Made by a program: the position numbers and the translations under genes. A stretch of DNA of 64,000 bases from Paracrocinitomix mangrovi. GTDB lineage: Bacteria; Bacteroidota; Bacteroidia; Flavobacteriales_D; Crocinitomicaceae. This document shows, in pieces, positions 54,182 through 63,636 of this stretch. A model generated the notes under the pieces. It saw only the letters and a program-made list of their open reading frames with translations. It had not been told where the DNA came from and ran no database searches. The stretch spans positions 3,472,001-3,536,000 of the forward strand of contig NZ_CP091819.1 of assembly GCF_019740355.2 (NCBI RefSeq), written 5' to 3'. Numbering within the stretch: the stretch's first letter is position 1; each line of letters opens with the position of its first letter.

Positions 54182-55801
54182 ATGAATTTAAAATTATACT
54201 CAACTTATAAGTTATTTTTTATGGTTTGTGCGATTGTATTATCCAATAGGATCAATGCTCAAATCACTGAAAATTTTGATGACATTACTACGCTTACCGG
54301 ATCTGGATGGATCATGCAAAACAATAGTTCGCCTTTAGGATCAACAGATTGGTTCCAAGGTAATGCTACAGCATTTGCAGCATTCAATGGGGCCGGAGAT
54401 TCTTACATTGGTGCCAATTTTAACAACACTTCAGGTGTGGGTACTATCAGTAACTGGTTGTTAACGCCTAATGTTACTTTAAAAAACGGTGATGTAATCA
54501 CTTTTTATACCCGCACAACCATTGATAATATGTGGGCAGATAATCTACAAGTGCGCATGAGTACCAATGGAGCAAGTACCAACGTTGGAGCCACAGCAAC
54601 ATCTGTTGGAGATTTTTCAACTGTGTTGCTAGAAATCAACCCAACTTTGGCTTTGAGCACTTATCCAATGGCCTGGACCCAGTACTCTATCACAATTAGT
54701 GGTTTAACAGCTCCTACTTCAGGTAGATTGGCTTTTAGGTATTTTGTTACCAATGCAGGACCTTCTGGATCTAACTCAGATTACATTGGGATAGATGCGT
54801 TTGTTTATACACCTTATGTTTGTCCTACTTTAACTGTAACACCTGGCACGCTGAATAACGGAACAGCCGGAACAACTTATGGAGAAGTATTGGGCCAAAC
54901 AGGAGCTTTAGGTACGGCATCTTTTGCTGTAGTTTCAGGAACATTACCTCCAGGTGTAACGCTTGGAACAAATGGTACTTTTTCTGGTTCGCCAACTGCT
55001 ACCGGAACCTATACTTTTACAGTTGAAGTAACTGACCAAAGTGGATGTACAGGAACACAAACCTATTCTTTAACAATAGACTGTCCTACCAACGGAGCGA
55101 CTTTAGCCGCATTCCCGGATATGTGTGAAGGTGATTCACCATTAGTGTTAACACAAGGTTCACCATCCGGTGGAACGTATAGCGGAACGGGTGTTACCGG
55201 AAGCCAATTTGATCCATCAGCAGGAACATCAGCCATCTCTTATTCATTAACGGATGTTTATGGTTGTGTTCAAACTGCAGTGGGCACAATTACAGTAAAT
55301 CCACTTCCAACTGTTACGCTAGATCCATTTTCAACCTATTGTGAAGGTGCTGCAGCTTTTGCATTGTCAGGAGGTAATCCTACCGGCGGAACTTATAGTG
55401 GAACTGGAGTTTCTGGAGGGATGTTTAACCCTGCCACTGCCGGAACTTTTACAGTGACTTATACTTATATGGATGGTAATGGATGCACCAATACTGCCAA
55501 CGCAGATGTAGTGGTAGCAGATTGCCTTGGATTGCCGGAAACAAATGGATTAAAGAATTTCAGTTGTTATCCAAACCCAACCAATGGAGAATTATTTGTG
55601 CAGTTCAATGAATCAACGGCTGTAGATGTATCAATAAGAGTTGTTGGTGCAAATGGGCAAGTTGTTTCAATTGAAGAAATAAAAGATGTTAAGGGACAAT
55701 TTCAACATGTTTTGGACCTTTCTTCTTTTGATAAAGGAATTTATGTAATTGAAGTAACTACACCTTCAGGTACAGGAATTCAAAGAATCGTATTGCAGTA
55801 A
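54182..55801 (+). CDS. T9SS-secreted adhesin-like protein with choice-of-anchor J domain
   Basis: 539 aa. A signal peptide (LFFMVCAIVLSNRINAQ) is followed by a jelly-roll cleaved-adhesin/choice-of-anchor J domain (~25-215, ENFDDITTLTGSGWIMQNNS, SNWLLTPNVTLKNGDVITFY), a putative Ig-like domain (~220-300, GTASFAVVSGTLPPGVTLGT), two short Ig-like repeats with SGGTYSGTGV (~300-450), and a T9SS type A sorting domain from SCYPNPTNGELFVQFNE to the end. Probably a surface carbohydrate- or protein-binding protein. An intrinsic terminator follows. Confidence 0.88.
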   Translation: MNLKLYSTYKLFFMVCAIVLSNRINAQITENFDDITTLTGSGWIMQNNSSPLGSTDWFQGNATAFAAFNGAGDSYIGANFNNTSGVGTISNWLLTPNVTLKNGDVITFYTRTTIDNMWADNLQVRMSTNGASTNVGATATSVGDFSTVLLEINPTLALSTYPMAWTQYSITISGLTAPTSGRLAFRYFVTNAGPSGSNSDYIGIDAFVYTPYVCPTLTVTPGTLNNGTAGTTYGEVLGQTGALGTASFAVVSGTLPPGVTLGTNGTFSGSPTATGTYTFTVEVTDQSGCTGTQTYSLTIDCPTNGATLAAFPDMCEGDSPLVLTQGSPSGGTYSGTGVTGSQFDPSAGTSAISYSLTDVYGCVQTAVGTITVNPLPTVTLDPFSTYCEGAAAFALSGGNPTGGTYSGTGVSGGMFNPATAGTFTVTYTYMDGNGCTNTANADVVVADCLGLPETNGLKNFSCYPNPTNGELFVQFNESTAVDVSIRVVGANGQVVSIEEIKDVKGQFQHVLDLSSFDKGIYVIEVTTPSGTGIQRIVLQ

Positions 55802-55820
55802 TTTAAAATTCAAACTTTTT

Positions 55821-55853
55821 AAAAAGGGACCTGGAATTTTCGGGTCCTTTTTT
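55821..55853 (+). terminator. Intrinsic terminator
   Basis: AAAAAGGGACC-loop-GGGTCCTTTTTT, a 10-11 bp stem running into a T-run, 20 bp after the T9SS gene stop. Confidence 0.88.
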
Positions 55854-55904
55854 GTTTTTTGAAGATAGCTTTATCAATATGATCAGTAAGAGACATTCTA
55901 AGTT

Positions 55905-56070
55905 CGGCATCTCCTAATCCTGCGTCATAAATTACCCCGCAAAAATCGTATTGAGGCGACCCGTTGAGGCGCAGCCGAAACAATTGAGCCGAAAAGATTT
56001 TGAGGAGGATAATTTACAGTAGGTTAGGAGCAGCCGTTCAGAATGAATTTTTTGGTTCTTTTTTCTTCTT
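55905..56070. repeat. Composite repeat unit 3 (module B2 only)
   Basis: Module B (55905-56036) with TAAATTACCCCGC...GAGGATAATTTA arms and the right T/A hairpin. It is immediately followed by unit 4, and no module A precedes it. Together with unit 4 it accounts for the 958-bp gap between two T9SS genes. Confidence 0.82.
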
Positions 56071-56165
56071 TAGGAAAAAAGAACATATACAAAAAAGTAA
56101 TTTTTTCATCAAATAGAAAAAGTGAAAGAGCTTAAAAGGATAAAACTCCTTTAAAGAGACTGTAA

Positions 56166-56610
56166 TGTTCTTTTTTTCATTACCAAAAAAAGAACCAAAA
56201 AAGGCTAGCATCCCGCTTCACACATTCTAATTTAAGCTCCTCAAAAGCTAAAGCCTAAATATTTTCTGACATACACCCATATCCTGGGGTCAGAAAATCG
56301 AATCGGCTTTTGACGCTTTCTGCGTCGTTAAATTCACGAATGATTAGAAGATGGATGCGGTTTTCAAATTTGCTAAATGTTGAAATTTATATTAAGCGCA
56401 GAAGATGACCAATACGAGACATTCCAAGATCGGCATCTGCTAAGATTGCGTCATTTTGCAACCGGAGAATGCGTAAAGAAGCCGATCCGGATACCGCTGC
56501 AGGCGGGATCATTTAGGCTTTAGCATTCGAGGATTTGGAAAATAGCAAATTAGCAGCAGCCGCCACAAATGATTTTTTTGATCCTTTTTTCATCTATGGG
56601 AAAAAAGGAT
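56166..56610. repeat. Composite repeat unit 4 (modules A2 + C2)
   Basis: Left T/A hairpin, module A (56204-56412, lacking the ~75-bp internal segment present in A1 and A3), linker AAGCGCAGAAGATGACCAA, module C (56431-56562) and right T/A hairpin (CATCTATGGGAAAAAAGG). Confidence 0.85.
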
Positions 56611-56759
56611 AAGTACCAAAGAGAATGATTTTCATCAAATGGAAAAAAGTCAAAGAGCTATAACGAATATACGATAAGCAATAAATACAATCCCAATCAC
56701 ATCACTCTGCATCTTTTATTCAATTGATTCCGTCTGTTTAATAACTCAATTTTAAACTT

Positions 56760-57830
56760 ATGAAAATCAAAGTCATTATCGCAACACTCACTTGTTTGCT
56801 ATTTACAAGCATCTCAAAAGCTCAATGTTCTGGTTTTTCAATGACCATTTCAACTAATAACCCTACTTGTTATGGGTTTTCTGATGGATCTTTGACAGTG
56901 AATACCACCGGAGGAACAGGAAATATTAATTATACCATTACAGATTCTGTTGGGAATGTTTTGAATTTAGGAAATGCAAATACTTCAAATAATCTTCTTG
57001 AAGGATGGTATTATGTTTTGGTCACAGATCAAGTTCCGTGTACACTTTATGATTCTGTTTATCTGGATGCTCCGGATGAAATGATGATTGACCTGGTGAT
57101 TGACGAAGCGTTATGTTATGGAGATACTTCTGCTTGGGTGTATGTTGATACTATTTACAATTGGACAGGAGCCTACAACCAAATCATGTATTTCTGGAAT
57201 CCAATTCCTGTTGGAAATACAAATGGAGTAGGAACAGATTCGATATTCAATGTGCCAAGCGGTAATTATTTACTTGGTGTAGTAGATGAAAATGGATGCA
57301 GTATTAGTGAGAATTTTATTGTCCCGGATGCCCCTTCACAAGTGGTTATTGATTCTTTGGTTTACCAAAACTGTGTCAGTGGTGGTGACGGAAGCGCAAG
57401 TCTTTATGCTTCAGGTGGAACAGCTCCTTATACTTATTTGTGGTACAATAATGCCACTGGAGATTCATTAAATACCCAAAGCGTTTCAGGGCTTGATGCA
57501 GGCGTATATTATTATGAAGTGTATGATGCCAATGGATGTATCTTATCACAAGTAGGAGATTCTTTGACGCTAGGATGTGTAGGTATGGTAGATTTGGACG
57601 TAGAGTTTAAAATGTATCCAAATCCAACCACAGGATTGTTGACTGTTGATTTAGGAAATCAATTGATTGATGCACTAATGGTGTATGACCTCCTCGGAAA
57701 TGCTGTTCTTGAATTACATCATGTGTCTGGAATTATTTTCGTTGATCTTTCAGAAGTAAGTGCAGGAACATATTTGGTGTATTTGACGCATCAAGATGCT
57801 GTGAAGGTTAAAAAGGTAGTGGTGGAATAA
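56760..57830 (+). CDS. T9SS-secreted protein with SprB-like repeats
   Basis: 356 aa. A signal peptide (IKVIIATLTCLLFTSISKAQ) is followed by about three repeats of the SprB/gliding-adhesin type: NPTCYGFSDGSLTVNTTGGT, then EALCYGDTSAWVYVD, then YQNCVSGGDGSASLYASGGT with APYTYLW. The C-terminal ~75 residues (KMYPNPTTGLLTVDLGN to VKKVVVE) are a T9SS type A sorting domain. Likely a small surface adhesin. It is flanked on both sides by composite palindromic repeats. Confidence 0.87.
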   Translation: MKIKVIIATLTCLLFTSISKAQCSGFSMTISTNNPTCYGFSDGSLTVNTTGGTGNINYTITDSVGNVLNLGNANTSNNLLEGWYYVLVTDQVPCTLYDSVYLDAPDEMMIDLVIDEALCYGDTSAWVYVDTIYNWTGAYNQIMYFWNPIPVGNTNGVGTDSIFNVPSGNYLLGVVDENGCSISENFIVPDAPSQVVIDSLVYQNCVSGGDGSASLYASGGTAPYTYLWYNNATGDSLNTQSVSGLDAGVYYYEVYDANGCILSQVGDSLTLGCVGMVDLDVEFKMYPNPTTGLLTVDLGNQLIDALMVYDLLGNAVLELHHVSGIIFVDLSEVSAGTYLVYLTHQDAVKVKKVVVE

Positions 57831-57835
57831 GGATG

Positions 57836-58392
57836 TTTTTATTCTTTTTTCCCATTGCGCAAAATAGGCAAGCAGCACTGCTGCGGCGTAAAAAAAGGCT
57901 AGCATCCCGCTTCACACATTCTAATTTAAGCTCCTCAAAAGCTAAAGCCTAAATATTTTCTGACATACACCCATATCCTGGGGTCAGAAAATCGAATCGG
58001 CTTTTGACGCTTTCTGCGTCGTTAAATCGACTAAAGATGGTGTTTAAATGGATTAGAACTAAAAAAGGAGATTCACACGCACAAGAAAAATAAACAATGC
58101 GGCGCGCTAAATTCACGAATGATTAGAAGATGGATGCGGTTTTCAAATTTGCTAAATGTTGAAATTTATATAAAGCGCAGAAGATGTCCAATACGAGATA
58201 TTCCAAGATCGGCATCTGCTAATCCTGCGACATAAATTACCCCGCAAAAATCGTATTGAGGCGACCGTTGAGGCGTAGCCGAGACAATTGAGCCGAAAAG
58301 ATTTTGAGGAGGATAATTTAGAGTAGGTTAGCAGCAGCCGCCACCAATGATTTTTTTGGTCCTTTTTTCATCTATGGGAAAAAAGGATAAGT
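57836..58392. repeat. Composite repeat unit 5 (modules A3 + B3)
   Basis: Starts 6 bp after the T9SS gene stop. The left TTCTTTTTTCCCATTGCGCA hairpin carries a GCAGCA-CTGCTGC insertion. Module A is full length (57898-58191) and module B is 58210-58340, with the right hairpin CATCTATGGGAAAAAAGGAT. This is the most complete unit. Confidence 0.86.
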
Positions 58393-58431
58393 GCTTAAAG
58401 AGAGTAAATAGGATGTTTTAATTATTAATTG

Positions 58432-58865
58432 TTTTGTCCTTTTTGTCTTGACACAAAAAGAACGAAAAAAGTCAAGGTCCGCTCCTGCTTTTCTAAAATT
58501 TTACTCCTCGCAGCCTAAATAGCTCAATTGTCTCCACTACGTTCCGACGGTCGCTATTCTTAACGGCTACTTGCGGGTAAATTTTAACGAAAGCGCAGAA
58601 GATGACCAAATTTCAATTTTCTTTATGTTGAAACTTAATTCAAACGCAAAAGATGATCAGTAAGAGACATTCTAAGTTCGGCATCTGCTAAGATTGCGTC
58701 ATTTTGCAACCGGAGAATGCGTAAAGAAGCCGATCCGGATACCGCTGTAAGCGGGATCATTTAGGCTTTAGCATTCGAGGATTTGGAAAATAGCAAATTA
58801 GCAGCAGCCGTTCAAGGTGATTTTTTTTCGTTCTTTTTTTCATCTATGGGAAAAAAAGGACAATT
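58432..58865. repeat. Composite repeat unit 6 (modules D + C3)
   Basis: The left part is a different module, D (58471-58607, preceded by a TCTTGACACAAAAAGAACGA hairpin arm), whose centre matches the reverse complement of module B (AGCTCAATTGTCTC, GACGGTCGC). Module C (58679-58810) and the right T/A hairpin follow. Confidence 0.82.
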
Positions 58866-58937
58866 ATTATAGAAGGTGTTTTTTCATCAAATGAAAAAAA
58901 GTGAAAGAGCTAAAAAGGATAATAATTTCTTTACAAA

Positions 58938-59395
58938 GGTTGTTTTATTCTTTTTTCCCATTGCGCAAAAAAGAACCAAAAAAGGCTAGTATCCCGCTTC
59001 ACACATTCTAATTTAAGCTCCTCAAAAGCTAAAGCCTAAATATTGTCTGACATACACCCATATCCTGGGGTCAGAAAATCGGATCGGCTTTTAACGCTTT
59101 CTGCGTCGTTAAATTCACGAATGATTAGAAGATGGATGCGATTTTCAAATTTACTATATGTTGAAATTTATTTTAAGCGCAGAAGATGACCAATAAGAGA
59201 ATTTCTAAGATCGGCATCTGCTAATCCTGCGAAATAAATTACCCCGCAAAAATCGTATTGAGGCGACCGTTGAGGCGTAGCCGAGACATTTGAGCCGAAA
59301 AGATTTAGAGGAGGATAATTTAGAGTAGGTTAGGAGCAGCCGCCACCAATGATTTTTTTTCGTTCTTTTTTTCATCTATGGGAAAAAAAGGACAA
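58938..59395. repeat. Composite repeat unit 7 (modules A4 + B4)
   Basis: Left TTCTTTTTTCCCATTGCGCA hairpin, short module A (58985-59193, internal segment absent as in A2), module B (59212-59342) and right CATCTATGGGAAAAAAAGGA hairpin. Units 5-7 lie in tandem and fill the 1.7-kb gap before the SDR gene. Confidence 0.85.
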
Positions 59396-59530
59396 GTATT
59401 ATAGAAAGTGATTTTAATCAAATGGAAAAAAGTGAAGTAGCTAAAAGAACATAAAATAAGAAATCACATTTCTTCATCCACAACAAAAAACACCATTTAA
59501 AAATCACACTAATATCACTAAATTTACTCC

Positions 59531-60205
59531 ATGCAAAAAACAATCCTGGTAACCGGAGGCAACAGAGGAATTGGCCTTGAAACATGCAAACAATTAGCTG
59601 CCATGGGACACACTGTCATCATGGGATCCCGCAATCTTGAAAAAGGACAAGAAAAAGCCAAAGCAATAGACGGAAACGTTATCGCAAAGCAATTGGATGT
59701 TACCTCAGAAGCTTCTATCAACGCATTAAAAGCTGAAATTCAAGCTGAGTTCGGTAAATTGGATGTCCTCATTAATAATGCAGGAATAATGAGTGAAGAC
59801 AATGTCTCGGATGTGAGTATTGAAGAACAAAAAAGAGTAATGGAAACCAACGTTTGGGCGCCAATGAGAATGGTGCAAATATTCGTTCCGTTACTGAACA
59901 ATTCTGATGACCCTAGAATCGTGAATTTAAGCTCACAAATGGGGCAAAGAATGAACCAAACTGCCGATCATTCTGCTTATAGATTATCAAAATTCACTTT
60001 AAACGGATTGACACTGCAACTGGCCAATGCCTTGCCTAACATCAAAGTAAACGCCATGCATCCCGGATGGGTAAAAACCGATATGGGAGGTTCAAGCGCA
60101 CCACTTTCTGTTGAAGAAGGAGCAGACACTTCTGTTTGGTTGGCTACTGCAGATAATATCCCTAGCGGAAAACTGTTTTGCTGCCGTGAATTGATGGAGT
60201 GGTAA
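59531..60205 (+). CDS. Short-chain dehydrogenase/reductase
   Basis: 224 aa, classical SDR Rossmann fold. The cofactor motif TGGNRGIG (8-15) has an adjacent R34 that favours NADP(H). NNAG is at 82-85, the catalytic serine at 134/135 (NLSSQMG), and the catalytic pair Y150/K154 sits in YRLSK. It ends with a HPGWVKTDMGG substrate-loop region typical of SDRs related to carbonyl reductase. Substrate unknown. It converges on the beta-helix T9SS gene with 5 bp between stops and follows the tandem repeat units. Confidence 0.92.
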   Translation: MQKTILVTGGNRGIGLETCKQLAAMGHTVIMGSRNLEKGQEKAKAIDGNVIAKQLDVTSEASINALKAEIQAEFGKLDVLINNAGIMSEDNVSDVSIEEQKRVMETNVWAPMRMVQIFVPLLNNSDDPRIVNLSSQMGQRMNQTADHSAYRLSKFTLNGLTLQLANALPNIKVNAMHPGWVKTDMGGSSAPLSVEEGADTSVWLATADNIPSGKLFCCRELMEW

Positions 60206-60210
60206 TCACC

Positions 60211-62034
60211 TTACTCAATAACAAGGCGAATCACTTCACTTTTAGATCCATCATTTAATTCAACCAAATACAAACCGGGTTCAACATCCAGCTTGATCTC
60301 AGTTTTATTGCTGTTAGCAAAAGTCGAATACACAACTTTACCGTCAACGCTCAATACGCGAATGGCAGTACTTTCAGTTAATGAATTTGGCAACTCAATT
60401 GTGAACTGTCCTTTTGAAGGATTTGGATAGATTTTCACATCACTCATCTGCCAATCTTCAAAACCTACACCTTCAATCAACACACAGTCTGAAGTGTCAG
60501 AGCAGTTTCCTACGGTTACTACAACAGCATAATTTCCGTTAGCATCTGCGGTGTAAGATTGGTTGGTTTCCCCATTAATTTCTGTATTTGAATCACAGTT
60601 AATCCATTGGTAAGTGTCTCCGGTTTGAGCAGCCGTAATTGTAAAATCTGTTGTGCTGGTTGAATTGTCAATAGCAGCCTCTACTGTTAAGGTTGTAATG
60701 ATGATACTGTCACAAGTATTTGCAGCCACTAAAGTGTCATTGTAAACACCTGATGTATCATAAACACTGCTTCCAACTGAATATGTTTCACCTGCACATA
60801 TGGTAGCAGAAACATTGTAAGGCGCCTCAGGAAAGATTGTGTTTTCAAAAGCTCCCATATCTGTAGTTCCTACACGGGCTACACCTCTTTGATCTAAAGT
60901 TGGAGCGCCGGTATCTGTTCCCGCATCAATTGCCGGACTGCTGCAATACAAAGCACAAGTTTTGGTTAATCCACCATTATCGGCAGGAGCCATTAGTAGA
61001 GGATCAGTACTCACCTCATCTCCTGTTGAAACCAACAAAGCATCCATATCTGCATTGCTGCACATATTGTATCCTTCTGAAACGGCATTAACAACTCCAT
61101 TTGCATAGTACGTAAAAGAACTAGAGAAAATTGAATTCTTGGTAGTAAATGAAGGTGTACCTCCTGTATTGTCAAGGTAAATGGTAGACAAATTCTCATA
61201 CATGGTCACATTCAAAAGCGAAAGCGAAGAAGTTGAACCACTACCGTCACTCAAGTAAAAAGCACCTCCACCAAGTGATCCTAAATTGTTGCTAAATGTG
61301 CTGTTTGTTACATCTACCTGACCATTTTGGCAAGCTATAGCACCTCCCTTGTCGGCAGAACCGTTGATATCAAAAAACGAATTTTCAATTGTAATTGATC
61401 CCGCAGTTGAAAAAACGGCACCTCCGTCATCATCAGCATAATTGTCAACAAAGCTGCAATATTGAATAGTACAAATACCATTAGGGCAAAATACTGCACC
61501 TCCATCTGTAGTGGCATAGTTGAAAGTGAAATTAGTGTAGGCAAGGGTTAAATCTGCATTATTAATAAAGATGGCGCCACCATTTTGGTTGCTGTTATTG
61601 CCAATTACTGAGCAGTAATAAAGATTTAAGTTACCCAATGAATAAATTGCACCACCATGTGATAAGTTGGATCCATTTTTAATTGTCAGGTTTGAAATCT
61701 CAGCTGTCAGTCCTGAGGTGATATTAAAACATCTTGAGGCTGCATTACCGTTTATTGAAAGCGAATCCATTCCCGGCCCGTTAATGGTTAAATCTTCTGA
61801 AATGGTTAATTGACCAGTAGTTAAAACAATGTCCGCAGGATAGGCGATTCCACTAAAGTTAATATCATCAGCTCCCGCATTGGCGTTGGCATCTAAAATA
61901 GCCTGACGCAATGAACCCGCTCCGGCATCATTGGTATTGGTTACTGTGTAAGTAACAGCCTTAGCGCTCATTGAGCTAATCACTAAAACAACAGAAAAAA
62001 GTAATCTAATTGGTAACTGCTTCACTTTGATCAA
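60211..62034 (-). CDS. T9SS-secreted right-handed beta-helix protein
   Basis: 607 aa. A signal peptide (LPIRLLFSVVLVISSMSAKA) is followed by a parallel beta-helix (~28-390) of the polymorphic-membrane-protein/choice-of-anchor Q type: AGAGSLRQAILDANANAGAD at the start, then repeated GGAI/GGAVF rungs (NGGAIFINN, DGGAVFCPNG, DKGGAIACQNG). SPAIDAGTDTGAPTLDQRGV marks the choice-of-anchor Q end, followed by an Ig-like region and a T9SS type A sorting domain (KIYPNPSKGQFTIELPN). Probably surface-bound with adhesin or polysaccharide-binding activity. No lyase residues can be assigned. Confidence 0.9.
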   Translation of the reverse strand: MIKVKQLPIRLLFSVVLVISSMSAKAVTYTVTNTNDAGAGSLRQAILDANANAGADDINFSGIAYPADIVLTTGQLTISEDLTINGPGMDSLSINGNAASRCFNITSGLTAEISNLTIKNGSNLSHGGAIYSLGNLNLYYCSVIGNNSNQNGGAIFINNADLTLAYTNFTFNYATTDGGAVFCPNGICTIQYCSFVDNYADDDGGAVFSTAGSITIENSFFDINGSADKGGAIACQNGQVDVTNSTFSNNLGSLGGGAFYLSDGSGSTSSLSLLNVTMYENLSTIYLDNTGGTPSFTTKNSIFSSSFTYYANGVVNAVSEGYNMCSNADMDALLVSTGDEVSTDPLLMAPADNGGLTKTCALYCSSPAIDAGTDTGAPTLDQRGVARVGTTDMGAFENTIFPEAPYNVSATICAGETYSVGSSVYDTSGVYNDTLVAANTCDSIIITTLTVEAAIDNSTSTTDFTITAAQTGDTYQWINCDSNTEINGETNQSYTADANGNYAVVVTVGNCSDTSDCVLIEGVGFEDWQMSDVKIYPNPSKGQFTIELPNSLTESTAIRVLSVDGKVVYSTFANSNKTEIKLDVEPGLYLVELNDGSKSEVIRLVIE

Positions 62035-62149
62035 TTTAAAAATTAATAAGCGGCTAAGATAATTAATGTGCCTTGGAAGGCATGGGCATTGAATAAGTGA
62101 ATACGCCGTTAAATAAGTTAAGTGACCAGTGGTTGGTTTTGTTTTTTAT

Positions 62150-62300
62150 TTGGGGCTTTCCCTTCGGGTCGGCCTGCAAGTAGTCGCTATCTCGGCTGCG
62201 CCTCAATGAGCTCCAACAGTACTTTTCGGCCTAAGCTGGGGAGGTGAACTTCTATTGAAAACGCAGCAGCTAAGGTACTGCACAGCGGGGGGATTATGTC
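62150..62300. repeat. Degenerate relative of module B
   Basis: Reverse-complement CATTGAGGCGCAGCCGAGATAG matches the core TTGAGGCGTAGCCGAGACAA of module B, and GGCCGAAAAGTACT matches its flank. The remainder has diverged. No gene is seen between 62035 and 62320. Confidence 0.5.
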
Positions 62301-62320
62301 GAGCATCAACAAGCTTAGAA

Positions 62321-63439
62321 TTATTTCAGCTTTTTGCCAACAGCTTTGACAAAAGGCTCCATAGCTTTTTCTAGTTCTACCATTGCATCTGTAATGGCAT
62401 CTAAACTTTCAGGCCAAGTCTCTTCATCAAAAATATTGAAGTTTGTATCTTCATATTTGATTCTACATCCTCGCTTTTCATTTAGTCTTTCCCAAACAAG
62501 CGGAGCTCCAAATGCCTCTTCAATCTTGATCTTTTCCTTAAATAAAAAATCGAAGATGAATTCATTTTGTTCTTTGTCGCCTCTGTCTATGTATACTTCA
62601 GCTCTAAAGTATTTCTTTGTAGCTGCAAAATTATAGCCCACACCACGAACTCCTGATCCGGCACCTATCCAATTGTACTTCCCGGCACTGATATTTTGAT
62701 ATAGATTGGACTTTGTATTCATCTCGTTAATGACTTGCTGCCAGAATTTACGGCGAACGATATGTCGATTTTTGATCTCTTCTTTGGAAGCAATGTCTTC
62801 CTGAGTTTTCTCAGCCATGCTAATCGAGAAATCTTGAGCTTCTTTTACAGGGATGATTTGTTCAACATTCAAGAATAACTGCTCTTTAAGCGAGTAAGGT
62901 GTGACTTGAAAACACTGCACTCTTATTCCGTAATTTAATAACCACATTACAGTAGAGGTAACTTCCTTTCTAAAATTGCCAGATACCAATATCAGCCTTT
63001 GCGTCAAGCCTGAATTTAAAACAAGCTCTTCTGCTTCAACGCCATCAAAAAATTCGGAGACTAACTCTTCAGCATTTTCACCTTGAAAGTATTTATTAAG
63101 ATATTCTTGGTAGATTTTGATGATTTGTGATTTTTTCAAGCTTGAGCAATATGACGCATATTTAAGGCATTGCCAAGTAACGTTTTTACCACTATCATCC
63201 AGTTTATTCTCAATTATTACAAGGTTTCCATCTTTGTCAAGAGCCAAAAGATCAAGTCGCTCATTAGTGTCGTTAAACCCATTGAATTCCTTTTGGATTA
63301 TGAGCATTTCTTCCCCTAAAGCAGAAGGATTGTCTGCTAACCATTCTTGCAGGTTTTCTCGTTCTTTGAATCCGAGTTCAGAAAATGAGTTTTTCTCGAT
63401 TTCAACTATCTTATTTTCTTTCTTCTTAATCAAATACAT
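62321..63439 (-). CDS. PD-(D/E)xK nuclease-like protein with DUF4268 domain
   Basis: 372 aa, cytoplasmic. The N-terminal ~150 residues have the arrangement of PD-(D/E)xK folds: D63 in NERLDLLALDKDGNLVIIEN and the E77-x-K79 pair in IIENKLDDSG, as in NucS-like endonuclease domains. The C-terminal ~160 residues (RRKFWQQVINEMN to EFIFDFLFKEKIKIEEAFG and VELEKAMEPFV) fit DUF4268. Proteins of this type often lie in restriction or defence regions, and here it diverges from a HsdS-like gene 197 bp away. Nuclease activity is predicted from motifs only. Confidence 0.82.
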   Translation of the reverse strand: MYLIKKKENKIVEIEKNSFSELGFKERENLQEWLADNPSALGEEMLIIQKEFNGFNDTNERLDLLALDKDGNLVIIENKLDDSGKNVTWQCLKYASYCSSLKKSQIIKIYQEYLNKYFQGENAEELVSEFFDGVEAEELVLNSGLTQRLILVSGNFRKEVTSTVMWLLNYGIRVQCFQVTPYSLKEQLFLNVEQIIPVKEAQDFSISMAEKTQEDIASKEEIKNRHIVRRKFWQQVINEMNTKSNLYQNISAGKYNWIGAGSGVRGVGYNFAATKKYFRAEVYIDRGDKEQNEFIFDFLFKEKIKIEEAFGAPLVWERLNEKRGCRIKYEDTNFNIFDEETWPESLDAITDAMVELEKAMEPFVKAVGKKLK

Positions 63440-63584
63440 CTCTTCTTATTGGTTAAGATCAAGATAAAAATTAAATTTTCTTTTCGTTCAGATATTCTTA
63501 TCTTTTTGCTAGCATAAACAGGCATTTCAGCCTTTCTAAATTCTACAAAAATAAATTTAGTAAAAAAATACTGACCTAAAATAC

Positions 63585-63615
63585 TTGACAAATGTAATGT
63601 CTTACTGTATCTTTG
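63585..63615 (+). promoter_or_regulatory. Bacteroidota-type promoter for the HsdS-like gene
   Basis: TTG at 63585-63587, a 20-bp spacer, then TATCTTTG at 63608-63615 (perfect TAnnTTTG). The predicted transcription start is near 63621, about 16 nt before ATG 63637. Confidence 0.65.
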
Positions 63616-63636
63616 TTGTCCCTTTTAATTAATTGG

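Noticed and set aside
61335-61544. 69-codon minus-strand frame in the beta-helix gene
   Set aside because: Frame-shifted shadow of the GGAI/GGAVF repeats of the T9SS beta-helix protein.
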